A stretch of DNA of 64,000 nucleotides from Maricaulis sp. (GCF_017643475.1 NZ_JAEPNI010000001.1:620001-684000); one strand, 5' to 3'. Positions 50,379 to 59,551 are shown, numbered from the stretch's first letter. Translations and numbers: made by a program. The notes: a model not told the origin generated them from the letters alone.

Positions 50379-51891
50379 GACGACCGAGGACACGACTGAG
50401 GAAGGCCGGGCCCGAACCCCGATCACCTACAGTTTTGCACGTCAGAAAGGTGTCGCCTTCCAACCGGAAAACGGTGGCGCCTTCCTTGTGCGTGCCGGCG
50501 CGGACAAGCGGGCCCTGCTGGAGCTGTGCCGTGTCCTCGGGCGCGAATATCCTGTCAGCGAGTATGAGGCCCAGGCCTATGACAAGGCGCTGTCGGATAT
50601 CTACGCCTTTGACAGTATCGATGCGGACGAGCTCGAGGACGAGGAGGGCGATGAGAGTCTGTCCCGCCTCATTGACGAGATCCCGAAGACCGAGGACCTG
50701 CTCGACAGCGCCTCGGATGCGCCGATCATCCGGCTGATCAATGGCATGATTGCCGAAGCCGTTCGCACCAATGCGTCCGACGTGCATGTCGAGCCGTTCG
50801 AGGACCGTGTTTCCATTCGCTATCGCATCGACGGCGTGTTGCAGGAGGCCGTCGCGGTATCACCAAAACTGGTGAGCCCGCTTGTCTCGCGCATCAAGGT
50901 CATGGCGCGTCTCGACATTGCCGAAAAACGCATCCCCCAGGATGGTCGCCTGACCATCACGCTGGGCGGCAAGGCGGTGGATGTCCGTGTCTCCACCCTG
51001 CCGGCTCGTTATGGCGAGCGGGTTGTCTTGCGTCTTCTGGACAATTCCCAGGCGCGTTACGGCCTGGACGATCTGGGGATGCCGGCCGAGATGCTGGCGG
51101 ATTTCCGCAAATCCCTGACTCAGCCCAATGGCATTATCCTGGTCACCGGCCCGACCGGCGCGGGCAAGACGACGACGCTGTATGCCGGGCTCAACCTGCT
51201 CAACGATGCCAGCCGCAATATTCTCACCGTGGAAGACCCGGTCGAGTACGCCATTGACGGCATTGGCCAGACCCAGGTCAACGCCAAGGTCGGCATGACT
51301 TTCGCCGCCGGGCTGCGCGCCATCCTGCGCCAGGACCCGGACGTGGTCATGGTCGGCGAGATTCGCGATGTCGAAACCGCCCAGATCGCTGTCCAGGCTA
51401 GCCTGACCGGTCACCTCGTCCTGTCCACAGTGCACACCAATTCCGCCGTCGCCGCGATCGCGCGCCTCAAGGATATGGGGGTTGAGTCCTATCTGCTCGC
51501 CAGCACGCTCACCGGCATAGTCGCCCAGCGCCTCGTGCGCCGTCTGTGCACGCACTGCCGCGAGGAATACGAGCCGGATCCGTCCGAACTGGAACTGCTC
51601 GGCTTGCCGGCCAATACCGATGCGCAACTCTATCGTCCGGCGGGTTGTCACAAGTGCAAGCAGACCGGTTATGACGGCCGGACGGGTATCTACGAGCTGG
51701 TCGTTGTCGATGATGCCCTGCGCCGTCTGATCCATGATGATGCGCGAGAGGCCGACATGGCCGGACACGCATTTGATGTGCGCAAGACGCTGTTTGAAAA
51801 CGGTGTCGACCTGGTCCTGGAGGGAGCCACCAGCCTGTCGGAAGTCCTGCGTGTCTGTCGCGAGGACGGAGATCGTCATGCCGGCGTTTGA
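50368..51891 (+). CDS. gspE: Type II secretion ATPase GspE
   Basis: The 507-residue secretion ATPase has Walker A GPTGAGKTT near residue 261 and Walker B DPDVVMVGEIRD near 325. A His box lies in VLSTVHTNSAV. A zinc-binding tetracysteine domain shows CTHC near 393 and CHKC near 430. The start ATG at 50368 follows GAGG and lies inside the end of gspD. It should power pseudopilus assembly from the cytoplasm with GspL and GspF. Confidence 0.95.
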   Translation: MRTETTEDTTEEGRARTPITYSFARQKGVAFQPENGGAFLVRAGADKRALLELCRVLGREYPVSEYEAQAYDKALSDIYAFDSIDADELEDEEGDESLSRLIDEIPKTEDLLDSASDAPIIRLINGMIAEAVRTNASDVHVEPFEDRVSIRYRIDGVLQEAVAVSPKLVSPLVSRIKVMARLDIAEKRIPQDGRLTITLGGKAVDVRVSTLPARYGERVVLRLLDNSQARYGLDDLGMPAEMLADFRKSLTQPNGIILVTGPTGAGKTTTLYAGLNLLNDASRNILTVEDPVEYAIDGIGQTQVNAKVGMTFAAGLRAILRQDPDVVMVGEIRDVETAQIAVQASLTGHLVLSTVHTNSAVAAIARLKDMGVESYLLASTLTGIVAQRLVRRLCTHCREEYEPDPSELELLGLPANTDAQLYRPAGCHKCKQTGYDGRTGIYELVVVDDALRRLIHDDAREADMAGHAFDVRKTLFENGVDLVLEGATSLSEVLRVCREDGDRHAGV

Positions 51892-53119
51892 ATATGAAGC
51901 GCTGGATGCGACGGGCAAGAAATCCCGCGGCCTGATCACGGCTGACAGCGAGGTCGCTGCGCGTCGAGAGCTGCGTGGCCGCGCGATGGCGCCACTGAGT
52001 ATTCGTTATGCCGACCAGCGTGCCGAACGCCGGGCGAAGTCCACGGGCGAGCGTTCGAGCGGTTTCTCCCTGGCGCCGTCAAACCTGTCCAATCGCGAGT
52101 TGATGCTGATCACACGCCAGATGGCCAGCCTGATCGGCGCAGGCATGCCAATTGCTGAAACGCTCGGGCTGATCGCGCACCAGGGCAGCAAACACCACGC
52201 CAAGCGTATCCTGACGGCGGTCCGCGCGCGGGTCACGGAGGGCGAAAAACTCTCCACGGCCATGGACGGTTTTCCGAACTCCTTTCCGCCAGTCTATCGC
52301 GCCATGGTCGCGGCGGGCGAAAATTCCGGCGGGCTGGATGCGGTTCTCGAGCGCCTGGCTGACTACCTGGAGAAGGATGAAGCCGTGCGCAGCCGCGTCA
52401 CGGGCGCGATGATCTATCCGGCGATCCTGTCCATAGTCGCGCTGGGTGTCGTCGCCTTGTTGATGACCTTCATCGTGCCGCGCATTGCCGAACAGTTTGT
52501 CGGCATGGGCATGGACCTGCCCGGCCTGACCCGGGCGATGATCGCGATTTCCGCATTCCTCCAGGTTGGCTGGCCGTTTCTGCTGGCGGGCATTCTGGTG
52601 CTCGTCGTGATCAGCGTCCTTGCTCTGCGACAGGAGCCGGTACGCCGGTCGCTGGATGGTTTTCTGGCCCGTATTCCGGGGCTGGGCGGTTTTCTCAAAC
52701 ATGCCGAGAGCGCCCGCTTTTGCCGGACGATGAGCATACTCATCGACTCCGGCAGCGTGCTTCCTGACGCGCTGCGGGCAGCACGCCGTGCCGCTGGCAA
52801 TCTCGCTTTCCGCGATGAGCTGGGCAAGGTCATCCAGGACGTTGAGAGCGGGCGGGGCCTGTCGGACGCCATGCGTAACAGGGGATGGTTCCCGCCGCTT
52901 GCGCTTTTCATGATCGCCGCCGGTGAACGGTCCGGCGCGCTGGGGGAGATGTTTCGGCGCAGTGCCGATCAGCTCGACCAGGATGTCGACCGCACCATCT
53001 CGGTCGGTCTCAACCTGCTGGAGCCGGGGATTATCCTGGTACTCGGCGTGGTCGTTGTGACCATCGTCCTGTCGATCCTGCTCCCCATTCTTCAACTCAA
53101 TACCATGGCACTGGGCTAA
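51878..53119 (+). CDS. gspF: Type II secretion inner-membrane platform protein GspF
   Basis: The 413-residue protein starts MPAFEYEALDATGKKSRG, a textbook GspF N-terminus. It has two repeated T2SF domains: LMLITRQMASLIGAGMPIAE and ARFCRTMSILIDSGSVLPDA. Three membrane helices include ILSIVALGVVALLMTFIVP. The ATG at 51878 lies 14 bases inside the end of gspE; upstream in-frame starts would add unrelated residues. It forms the assembly platform for the pseudopilus. Confidence 0.95.
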   Translation: MPAFEYEALDATGKKSRGLITADSEVAARRELRGRAMAPLSIRYADQRAERRAKSTGERSSGFSLAPSNLSNRELMLITRQMASLIGAGMPIAETLGLIAHQGSKHHAKRILTAVRARVTEGEKLSTAMDGFPNSFPPVYRAMVAAGENSGGLDAVLERLADYLEKDEAVRSRVTGAMIYPAILSIVALGVVALLMTFIVPRIAEQFVGMGMDLPGLTRAMIAISAFLQVGWPFLLAGILVLVVISVLALRQEPVRRSLDGFLARIPGLGGFLKHAESARFCRTMSILIDSGSVLPDALRAARRAAGNLAFRDELGKVIQDVESGRGLSDAMRNRGWFPPLALFMIAAGERSGALGEMFRRSADQLDQDVDRTISVGLNLLEPGIILVLGVVVVTIVLSILLPILQLNTMALG

Positions 53120-53129
53120 GGAGGCGCAG

Positions 53130-53585
53130 ATGCAGAACCAGAACGAGACCGAAAAGCCGGTCGTGGAAATGCCGGACAAGGACGCCGGTTTCTCCCTGAC
53201 CGAGATCATGATCTCGGTTTTCATCATTGGCCTTTTGGGCACGATCGTCGTGATCAATGTCATGCCGCTGGGCGAACAGGCTTCGGTCCAGAAGGCCCGC
53301 GCGGATATCGCGACACTTGAACAGGCGCTGGATGCCTATCGGCTGGACATGCGTCGTTATCCCACTGTCGAGGAAGGTCTCGACGCGCTGATCAACGCGC
53401 CGCGTGATGCGGACAATTACCGCGAGGGTGGATATATCCGCCGCCTGCCGGACGATCCGTGGGGCAACCCCTACCAATATGTCTATCCGGGCGAAAACGG
53501 TGTCTTCGACGTCTACTCCCTTGGTGCCGACGGCCGTGAGGGTGGCGAGGACAATGACGCGGACATCGGTAACTGGCAGGGTTGA
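53130..53585 (+). CDS. gspG: Major pseudopilin GspG
   Basis: This 151-residue prepilin-like protein is cleaved after Gly20: DAG/FSLTEIMISV, with Glu at mature position 5. The C-terminal part holds RYPTVEEGLDALINAP, PDDPWGNPYQYVYPG and the acidic calcium-binding end GREGGEDNDADIGNW. An AAGGAGG ribosome site precedes the ATG. The cleavage would need the prepilin peptidase encoded at 59045. The stop overlaps gspH (TGATG). Confidence 0.96.
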   Translation: MQNQNETEKPVVEMPDKDAGFSLTEIMISVFIIGLLGTIVVINVMPLGEQASVQKARADIATLEQALDAYRLDMRRYPTVEEGLDALINAPRDADNYREGGYIRRLPDDPWGNPYQYVYPGENGVFDVYSLGADGREGGEDNDADIGNWQG

Positions 53586-54094
53586 TGTCCGGGCGCGCCC
53601 ATAACGAAGCCGGTGTCTCGCTGATCGAGACGCTCGTGGCGGTGGCGATTATCGGCATCGTGGCGACGGCTGTTGTCCTGTCCATCCAACCTGGAAGCGA
53701 CCCGCTGGATGAGGAGGCCGATCGCTTGCTCGCACGCCTGGTGTTTGCCGAACAGGACGCCATCAGTACCGGCCAGCCGGTGGGCGTGGTCATCGAGGGT
53801 TTCGGTGCGGGCTACAGTTTTCATCGCTATGTCGATCAGCGCTGGTGGCCGGTGCGCGATGTGGATGCGCTGGGTGCACACATCCTGGAGACCGGTTTCC
53901 GTCTGCGTGTCGATGAAGCCATCCTCGCCGCAGCCATCGTTGGCGAGGGTGAGGAGCGCCCGGTGATTCCGGCGTTCTGGTTTGACCCGGCGGGCATGAC
54001 CGAACCCTTCCGCCTGCGTCTTGAAGACGCCCGTACCGTGCTGGAGCTCGTCTGGACCGGTGATGCCGATACGCGCTGGGAGGTCATCGACTAG
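53585..54094 (+). CDS. gspH: Minor pseudopilin GspH
   Basis: This 169-residue protein has a prepilin site EAG/VSLIETLVAVAIIG with Glu at position 5. The rest is a beta-rich globular domain (FVEGEERPVIPAF-type strands near the C-terminus). ATG 53585 shares its A with the gspG stop; a TTG three bases earlier is less likely. Position and size identify GspH. Confidence 0.85.
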   Translation: MSGRAHNEAGVSLIETLVAVAIIGIVATAVVLSIQPGSDPLDEEADRLLARLVFAEQDAISTGQPVGVVIEGFGAGYSFHRYVDQRWWPVRDVDALGAHILETGFRLRVDEAILAAAIVGEGEERPVIPAFWFDPAGMTEPFRLRLEDARTVLELVWTGDADTRWEVID

Positions 54095-54097
54095 CTC

Positions 54098-54472
54098 ATG
54101 CGCACCTCGACTACAGATCAATCCGGTTTCTCCCTGATCGAAATGATGGCGGCGCTCGCTGTTGTGGCGCTGGCAGGGATTGCCGTTGTGCAGATGTTGC
54201 AGACGACGACGCAGAACACCGCGGCGCTGGAAGAGCGTTCTCTCGCCATGCTGGCAGCGGAGAATATCCTCAACGAACAACTCCTTATTGCCGAGGGTCG
54301 CGGCAGCCGTTCGGGATCCTACAGCCTGGCCGGGGTGGAGTATGACTGGCGCCTCGCCATCAATCGGACGACTGACACGGCGCTGATGCAATATGTCGTG
54401 ACCATTCATCCGGACCGCCAGGACCGGACACTGGCGCGGATCGAGACCTTCCGGCGCAGGAGTGGCACATGA
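54098..54472 (+). CDS. gspI: Minor pseudopilin GspI
   Basis: This 124-residue protein has the cleavage site QSG/FSLIEMMAALAVVALAG and the GspI-type AAENILNEQLLIAEG and GVEYDWRLAI segments. It starts 3 bases after gspH and its stop overlaps gspJ (ATGA). It belongs to the pseudopilus tip complex with GspJ and GspK. Confidence 0.88.
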   Translation: MRTSTTDQSGFSLIEMMAALAVVALAGIAVVQMLQTTTQNTAALEERSLAMLAAENILNEQLLIAEGRGSRSGSYSLAGVEYDWRLAINRTTDTALMQYVVTIHPDRQDRTLARIETFRRRSGT

Positions 54473-55116
54473 CGTCTGCCCAGTCCGAAGCCGGTTTCTC
54501 CCTGGTCGAGATCCTTGTCGCGACGGCGGTGTTCGCTGTTGTTGGTGTGATCTCGGTGGCGCTGTTGTCGACGACGATCACGGCCCAGGAGGTCAATGAT
54601 AACGCCCTGGCGCGCATCAACGCGCTTGATCGTGCGCGTGTATTGCTCCGGGAAGATATCGGTCAGGTCGTCCAGCGCAGCGCCCGGGCCGAGGACGGAG
54701 CAGTGCGTCCGGCCCTGTTCGCAGGGGATGCCAATGGCCTAGCAGACCGTTTTGCGGAGGACGGCGATGAGGTCATTCTCTCGCTCACACGTCGCGGCCG
54801 TTCCAATCCGGGGCTGGTGCGGGCGCGCAGCTCGCTCATCCATGTCCAGTATGTATTGCGCGACGGGCAGTTGATCCGCCGGGTATCTGAACACCCCGAC
54901 ATCACGCCGCTGACCCGCTGGGCGGAACAGGTGATCTTGCAGGGCGCGGACGAGGTCGAACTGGGCTTCATGGTCGGATCGGTCTGGCAGTCACGACTGG
55001 CCACACGCCCCGGCCAGGAAGGCGCCAGCCTGCCACGCGCCGTGCGCCTGCGGCTCACGACGACACAATGGGGGGCGCTTGAGTTCCTCGCGCTGACGTC
55101 GGAGGTGCGGCTGTGA
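54469..55116 (+). CDS. gspJ: Minor pseudopilin GspJ
   Basis: This 215-residue protein has the cleavage site EAG/FSLVEILVATAVFAVVG. RVLLREDIGQVVQRSAR and GDEVILSLTRRGRSNPG are typical of GspJ. The overlap with gspI (ATGA) and gspK (GTGA) shows tight translational coupling. Confidence 0.9.
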   Translation: MTSAQSEAGFSLVEILVATAVFAVVGVISVALLSTTITAQEVNDNALARINALDRARVLLREDIGQVVQRSARAEDGAVRPALFAGDANGLADRFAEDGDEVILSLTRRGRSNPGLVRARSSLIHVQYVLRDGQLIRRVSEHPDITPLTRWAEQVILQGADEVELGFMVGSVWQSRLATRPGQEGASLPRAVRLRLTTTQWGALEFLALTSEVRL

Positions 55117-56102
55117 GGCTATCTCGCCGGGATAAGTCAGAATGCGGCGCGTCCCTGGTGAGCGCGCTGTTGCTGGTTGCCGTAATGAGTTCGCTTGCGA
55201 TGGCACTGGTCACGGACCTGCGTTTCTCCATGCGCCGCTCCGCCAATCTGGAAGTGCGGGACCAGGCCTATTGGTACGCCATGGGCGCGCGCGAATTTGC
55301 CGAGATCTCGATCGAGCGTGCCATGCAGGCCCCGGATGACATGCTGCGTCCCGATGCAGACTGGCTGAGCGGCCAGCGGGTCTTCCCGATCAATGATGGC
55401 CAGCTTGTCGGCCGGGTGCGCGATGCCAGCAATTGCTTCAATCTCAACAGCCTGGTGAGCATCGAGGCTAACGGTCTCCTGGTTGGAGATCCGCTGCAGC
55501 AGCGTCGTTTCGATGCGCTCCTGCAGGCCATCGGCCTGCCGGTTCAGCAATCCGCCACGATCACTGCCGAGCTTGTGGATTGGCTGGACAGCGATCAGCG
55601 TCCGGTCATCAGCGGGGCGGAGGATGACAGTTATGCTCGCGCCGGTCGGCACTACCGCACGGGCAATACATTATTGGCCGAGCGTGAGGAATTGTTGGCA
55701 CTGGCCAGCATGACGCCACGTCTCTACAGCGAGATCGCACCATTTGTCTGCGCCCACCCGGTGGTCGATAACGTGCCGCTGAACATCAATACGATGCAGT
55801 TTGACCAGGCGCCCTTGCTGGTGGCGATGTTCGAGGGTGAGCTTTCCCGCACGACAGCGGACGCCCTCTTGATCGAACGCCCCCAGACCGGGTTTGACGC
55901 CATGCAGGTCTTTTGGGAGCTGGATGCGTTCGAGACGATGGAAATCGAGTCCCACCACCGCCAGGCCGTCGGTCGGACGAGCGAGTATTTTCAGATTGAG
56001 GTCGACGTGCTTTATGCCGGTGCGCGCTTCAGGCTGAGCGAAATGGTCGAGTGGCGAGGGGGCATTCGCCGCCTTACCCAGCGATACGGAAGTTTTTCAT
56101 GA
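55113..56102 (+). CDS. gspK: Minor pseudopilin GspK
   Basis: This 329-residue protein starts with GTG overlapping the gspJ stop. Cleavage is predicted after CG in ECG/ASLVSALLLVAVMSSLAM. As usual for GspK, Glu at mature position 5 is absent. CFNLNSLV and LVDWLDSDQRPVISGAEDD are conserved blocks of the large globular domain. It caps the pseudopilus. Confidence 0.92.
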   Translation: MRLSRRDKSECGASLVSALLLVAVMSSLAMALVTDLRFSMRRSANLEVRDQAYWYAMGAREFAEISIERAMQAPDDMLRPDADWLSGQRVFPINDGQLVGRVRDASNCFNLNSLVSIEANGLLVGDPLQQRRFDALLQAIGLPVQQSATITAELVDWLDSDQRPVISGAEDDSYARAGRHYRTGNTLLAEREELLALASMTPRLYSEIAPFVCAHPVVDNVPLNINTMQFDQAPLLVAMFEGELSRTTADALLIERPQTGFDAMQVFWELDAFETMEIESHHRQAVGRTSEYFQIEVDVLYAGARFRLSEMVEWRGGIRRLTQRYGSFS

Positions 56103-57319
56103 GCCAGGATCTCATTCTCCTGATCCATCCCGATGGCAGCGGACGCTGGTCGATCATCGACCGCGCCAGCGGTCAGCGCGGCGCGTCGGGGGATTTCGGC
56201 GCTGACAGTACGCCGACAGGAGTGCCCGAAGCGGACATCGACCGCACAATCTGCCTCCTGCCGGCCGAGCGGATCTTTGCCAGCCGGATCACCTTGCCGG
56301 CGCGCAGCGAAGCTGAAGCGCGCCAGGCAGCACCTTTCATGATCGAGGATGAACTGGCCGTGGAACTGGATGAGACCAGCGTCAGCATTGGCCCGCGAGA
56401 CGAGACGGGTGAGCGCTGGGTTTATGCCGTAGACCGGGACTATGCTGACAGCCTGCTGGATCGTCTGGACGGCGCTGTTGTGCGTCCCGTTCACATCCTG
56501 CCGGATGCCCAGGCGTTGGCTGATCCGGAAGCTGCACTCAGCCTGGTCGATCGCCGGGGCGATGTTCTGTTCTGGTATGCCGACGACATCGCTGGCGATG
56601 GCAGCCGTGCCGGCGGCGCGGTCTCGCCGGGCCTTTTCCCGCATCTCGCAGCCGAGATTGTCGGTGCAATTGGTGAGGGACAGGTCTCGGTCTCGCCTTC
56701 TCTTGGCCTGATGGGTGCACGCTTTTCCAATCGCGCTGCCGGCGAAGCGGACATGGCGGCGTCGGGTCTGTCAGACGAGATGCTCAAGCGACTGCCGGCC
56801 TTGTTCGGAGAGCGCTGGCGGTCGGCCTTCGACTGGCTCGATGTTCTGCGGCCGCTGCGCACAAGCGCCATCCTGGCCGCCGCCGCGCTGGTCGGATATT
56901 GTGCTCTGCTGCTGGGTGAGGCTTTCTATTTTCGGTATCAGGCCGACCGGTTCGACGGCGCTGCAATTGCCGAATACCGCTTTGTGAACCCCGACTTCAC
57001 CCGTGCCACCATACCCGCCGAGGTAGACCGGATGGTCCGCCGGGACCTGCGAGAGCTGGGCGGCGGTGACAGTTCGGCCTTCCTGCAGCTCAGCGCTGCC
57101 CTGACCGAACTGGTGGCGGATAATGAGCGAGTGCGCATCGACAGTCTTCGTTTTGACCAGTCGCGGGAAGAATTGCGGGTCTCGGCCCTGTTCACGGAAT
57201 TTGCCGATTTCGATGCCCTGACAGCGCGGGCCGGACAGATGGGGCTGGAACTGGAGGACGGCGGTGTGCGTGAAGCTGAAACCGGTCTCCAGGGCGAGTT
57301 TACGGTGAGGGTGCGATGA
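56099..57319 (+). CDS. gspL: Type II secretion platform protein GspL
   Basis: The 406-residue protein has an actin-like cytoplasmic domain (LPAERIFASRITLPARSEAE, with PFMIEDELA) that docks GspE. One membrane helix follows near residue 257 (ILAAAALVGYCALLLGEAFY), then a periplasmic domain. The ATG at 56099 overlaps the gspK stop (ATGA); longer upstream readings are unsupported. The stop overlaps gspM. Confidence 0.9.
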   Translation: MSQDLILLIHPDGSGRWSIIDRASGQRGASGDFGADSTPTGVPEADIDRTICLLPAERIFASRITLPARSEAEARQAAPFMIEDELAVELDETSVSIGPRDETGERWVYAVDRDYADSLLDRLDGAVVRPVHILPDAQALADPEAALSLVDRRGDVLFWYADDIAGDGSRAGGAVSPGLFPHLAAEIVGAIGEGQVSVSPSLGLMGARFSNRAAGEADMAASGLSDEMLKRLPALFGERWRSAFDWLDVLRPLRTSAILAAAALVGYCALLLGEAFYFRYQADRFDGAAIAEYRFVNPDFTRATIPAEVDRMVRRDLRELGGGDSSAFLQLSAALTELVADNERVRIDSLRFDQSREELRVSALFTEFADFDALTARAGQMGLELEDGGVREAETGLQGEFTVRVR

Positions 57320-57816
57320 ATCCGGTTGTCCAGATGATCCGCACCTATTGGGATGGTCGAACGCCCCGCGAACAGGTCCTCTATGGTGTGATGGCGGTGT
57401 TGATGGCTGTGCTGTTACTGACGGTCGCCGTCATCCAGCCACTGCAATCCTTCCATGCGCGCTCCCAGACCGATTACGCCGCATCGATGCGGCTGTACCG
57501 CTCGATCCAGCAGGATGCTCAGACCCTGCGGGAGCTTCAGGCCGGCGCGCAAACGCAGGCCGGTAGCCAGCAATCCATCCGTTCCATCGTTGGGTCGCTG
57601 GCCCTGGGCGAAGGCATCGCCATTGCGCGCATGATCCCGGGTGACGATGGTTCGCTGGCCGTGACTATCGAGCGCGCGGATACCGGCGCGGTGATGCGCT
57701 GGCTGGTCAATCTGGAACAGCGGTACGGCATCCGTGTGGTTTCCTCGACCCTGGATCGGCACGAGACCGGCATGACCCAGGCCTCTGTGGTGTTGCGGCG
57801 CGGGGGAGGTCTGTGA
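57316..57816 (+). CDS. gspM: Type II secretion protein GspM
   Basis: This 166-residue bitopic protein has a short cytoplasmic tail, one helix (VLYGVMAVLMAVLLLTVAVI, about residues 23-42) and a periplasmic ferredoxin-like domain (YGIRVVSSTLDRHETGMTQA). It normally pairs with GspL. The ATG overlaps the gspL stop. Confidence 0.88.
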   Translation: MNPVVQMIRTYWDGRTPREQVLYGVMAVLMAVLLLTVAVIQPLQSFHARSQTDYAASMRLYRSIQQDAQTLRELQAGAQTQAGSQQSIRSIVGSLALGEGIAIARMIPGDDGSLAVTIERADTGAVMRWLVNLEQRYGIRVVSSTLDRHETGMTQASVVLRRGGGL

Positions 57817-58547
57817 TGGCGCGGCGTCTGGGTGTGCTGGCGGGGCTGGTGCTGGTCTGGCTGATCGTGCTCTTGCCGCTCAAGGCGGTGATGATGCTGG
57901 CTGGCGGAGCCGGGGCGTTCGGCTATCCGGATGTCTATGGCAGCGTCTGGGATGGCCGTATCTACGGCCTTCGTATGGCGGGAATGCCGGTGCGCGAGAT
58001 CGAGATGTCAGCGGATCCGCTGCCCCTGTTTGTAGGTCGGCTGGCCGCGCGCTGGCGGGTGTCCGATGACAGTGCGCGAGGCAGTGGCCATGTCGTCCTG
58101 GGTCGCGAGACGATCGAGATCCGTGACATGTCGCTGCTGGTTTCCATCGATCGTCTGGACCTGCAGACCCTGCCCGGGCTCGACCGCTCGCAGATGATCG
58201 ATGTCGATGTGGACAGCCTGTCCATGCGTGCAGGGCAATGCGAAGCGGCGCAGGGACGTGTGCGCACTGCCGCACTGGAGCGATTCGCCGCGAGTTACGG
58301 TTTTGAGGGTCCGTCCATGCTGGGCATCCTGTCGTGTGAAAACGGCGCCCTGGTGTTGTCGCTGGATGGTGCTGCGGCGGATCTGGAAGTGACAGGCACG
58401 GTGCGCATGACCGGTCAGGACTATGCCTGGGACATGGAGCTGCGCACCGGGCGTCCTGAACTTGCCGAAGTGCTGGCCCTTGCCGGCATGACCCGGAACG
58501 GGGATATCTGGATTTATCAGGGGAGTGAGCGTCTTGCCATTGAATAA
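57816..58547 (+). CDS. gspN: Type II secretion protein GspN
   Basis: This 243-residue protein has an N-terminal helix (LAGLVLVWLIVLLPLKAVMM) and a beta-rich periplasmic part starting YGSVWDGRIYGLRMAG, characteristic of GspN. I choose ATG 57816, behind GGGGGAGG and sharing its A with the gspM stop. GspN is an accessory T2SS component missing from many systems. Confidence 0.85.
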   Translation: MARRLGVLAGLVLVWLIVLLPLKAVMMLAGGAGAFGYPDVYGSVWDGRIYGLRMAGMPVREIEMSADPLPLFVGRLAARWRVSDDSARGSGHVVLGRETIEIRDMSLLVSIDRLDLQTLPGLDRSQMIDVDVDSLSMRAGQCEAAQGRVRTAALERFAASYGFEGPSMLGILSCENGALVLSLDGAAADLEVTGTVRMTGQDYAWDMELRTGRPELAEVLALAGMTRNGDIWIYQGSERLAIE

Positions 58548-59034
58548 GGTCCAGCCTGTCAGCGTTCTTGTCCTGGCCCTGGCGGTGTCAGCCTGTGCAT
58601 CGACCGAAGGCGCTCTGCCCGTGTCCGGATCGGGCGGAATGCGCTCGGCTGAAGTGACGGAGCCGGCGACACCGGCCAATGAACTGGCGCCCCAGATCCT
58701 GCAGCCCGGTGAATGCGGTACCTTTTTCTGGACCGCGGATTCCGAGCATCGCTTTGTCGCCTTTGAGAATGAAACGCGCGGTTATGCGCAGCTTTTCGTC
58801 AATGGCCAGGCAGAGAGCTTTTCAGGTCAGCGTCTTGACGGGCTGCATGTGGCCGGCGATCACTATCAACGTGACTTTGCTGATCCGGCACGCGATCTGG
58901 ATGTCGAGATTGAGGGTCGGATAGGCGATCCGTTGCCCACCGGTCAGCGGATCGAACGCGTGGTCATGCGCATCCAGAGGACTGATGGAGCGCTCCTTGT
59001 TGTACCGCTGATCGGGCATTACGCCTGTCGCTAG
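58525..59034 (+). CDS. Small lipoprotein at the end of the T2SS operon, unknown function
   Basis: A roughly 169-residue protein overlaps the gspN end by 23 bases. A lipoprotein signal (VSVLVLALAVSAC) places the modified Cys near residue 24. The mature region has GECGTFFWTADSEHRFVAF and a C-terminal PLIGHYACR, and the three mature Cys may form a disulfide. The start is uncertain: GTG 58525 abuts the AGGGGA site, TTG 58534 is better spaced. No family recognised. Because no pilotin is otherwise annotated, a pilotin-like role is possible. Confidence 0.65.
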   Translation: MSVLPLNKVQPVSVLVLALAVSACASTEGALPVSGSGGMRSAEVTEPATPANELAPQILQPGECGTFFWTADSEHRFVAFENETRGYAQLFVNGQAESFSGQRLDGLHVAGDHYQRDFADPARDLDVEIEGRIGDPLPTGQRIERVVMRIQRTDGALLVVPLIGHYACR

Positions 59035-59044
59035 ACGGGCGGCC

Positions 59045-59524
59045 CTAGAAATAGAGGCCGGCTTGCGGCCAATAGGCCTTAACCAGCCAGATAAGGACGA
59101 TGCCGAAGGCCAGCCAGGGACCAAAGGCCAGCATGGTTGTGCCGCTGGGCTTCTGGCCGCGGATCACGGACATCAACAGGACAAAGAGCAGGGCTGCGAA
59201 ACTGGCGACCAGCAGGATGAAGGGCAGTGCCATCGCTCCGCACCATGCACCGCCGGCCGCAAGCAGTTTGGCGTCTCCGCGCCCCAGCCCGTCGCGACCG
59301 CGCAGGTGTTTGTAGGCGATCTCCAGTCCTACAAGGCCCAGATATCCCAGCGCTGCGCCTATAAGTGCGGGTAGAAGACGATCAAAAACAAGGATGTTGG
59401 CGATCAGGCCGGCGGGAATCAGTGGCAGGGTGATGGCGTCCGGCAGGCGATAGGTCAGGGCATCAATGTGTGCCAGAACTGCCAGACAGATCAATAAAAC
59501 AGCGCTCAGGAGAAGGATGAGCAT
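59045..59524 (-). CDS. gspO: Short A24-family prepilin peptidase
   Basis: This 159-residue membrane protease keeps the two catalytic aspartates: one in AHIDALTYRLPDAI near residue 21 and one in GRGDAKLLAAGG near residue 84. It has about six helices. It lacks the N-terminal cysteine-rich methylase domain of standard GspO/PilD, so it resembles CpaA/TadV-type enzymes. Convergent with the T2SS lipoprotein gene and divergent from phnC, it probably processes the five pseudopilins here. Confidence 0.85.
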   Translation of the reverse strand: MLILLLSAVLLICLAVLAHIDALTYRLPDAITLPLIPAGLIANILVFDRLLPALIGAALGYLGLVGLEIAYKHLRGRDGLGRGDAKLLAAGGAWCGAMALPFILLVASFAALLFVLLMSVIRGQKPSGTTMLAFGPWLAFGIVLIWLVKAYWPQAGLYF

Positions 59525-59533
59525 ACAAAGCCC

Positions 59534-59551
59534 TTGTCATTGCTACATCAT
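59534..59551 (+). promoter_or_regulatory. Candidate Pho box upstream of phnC
   Basis: TTGTCAT-TGCT-ACATCAT has the 7-4-7 layout. The first heptamer matches CTGTCAT at 6 of 7 and the second at 4 of 7. It ends 43 bases before the phnC start, in the 70-base gap to the divergent peptidase gene, an appropriate position for an activator site. Confidence 0.45.
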
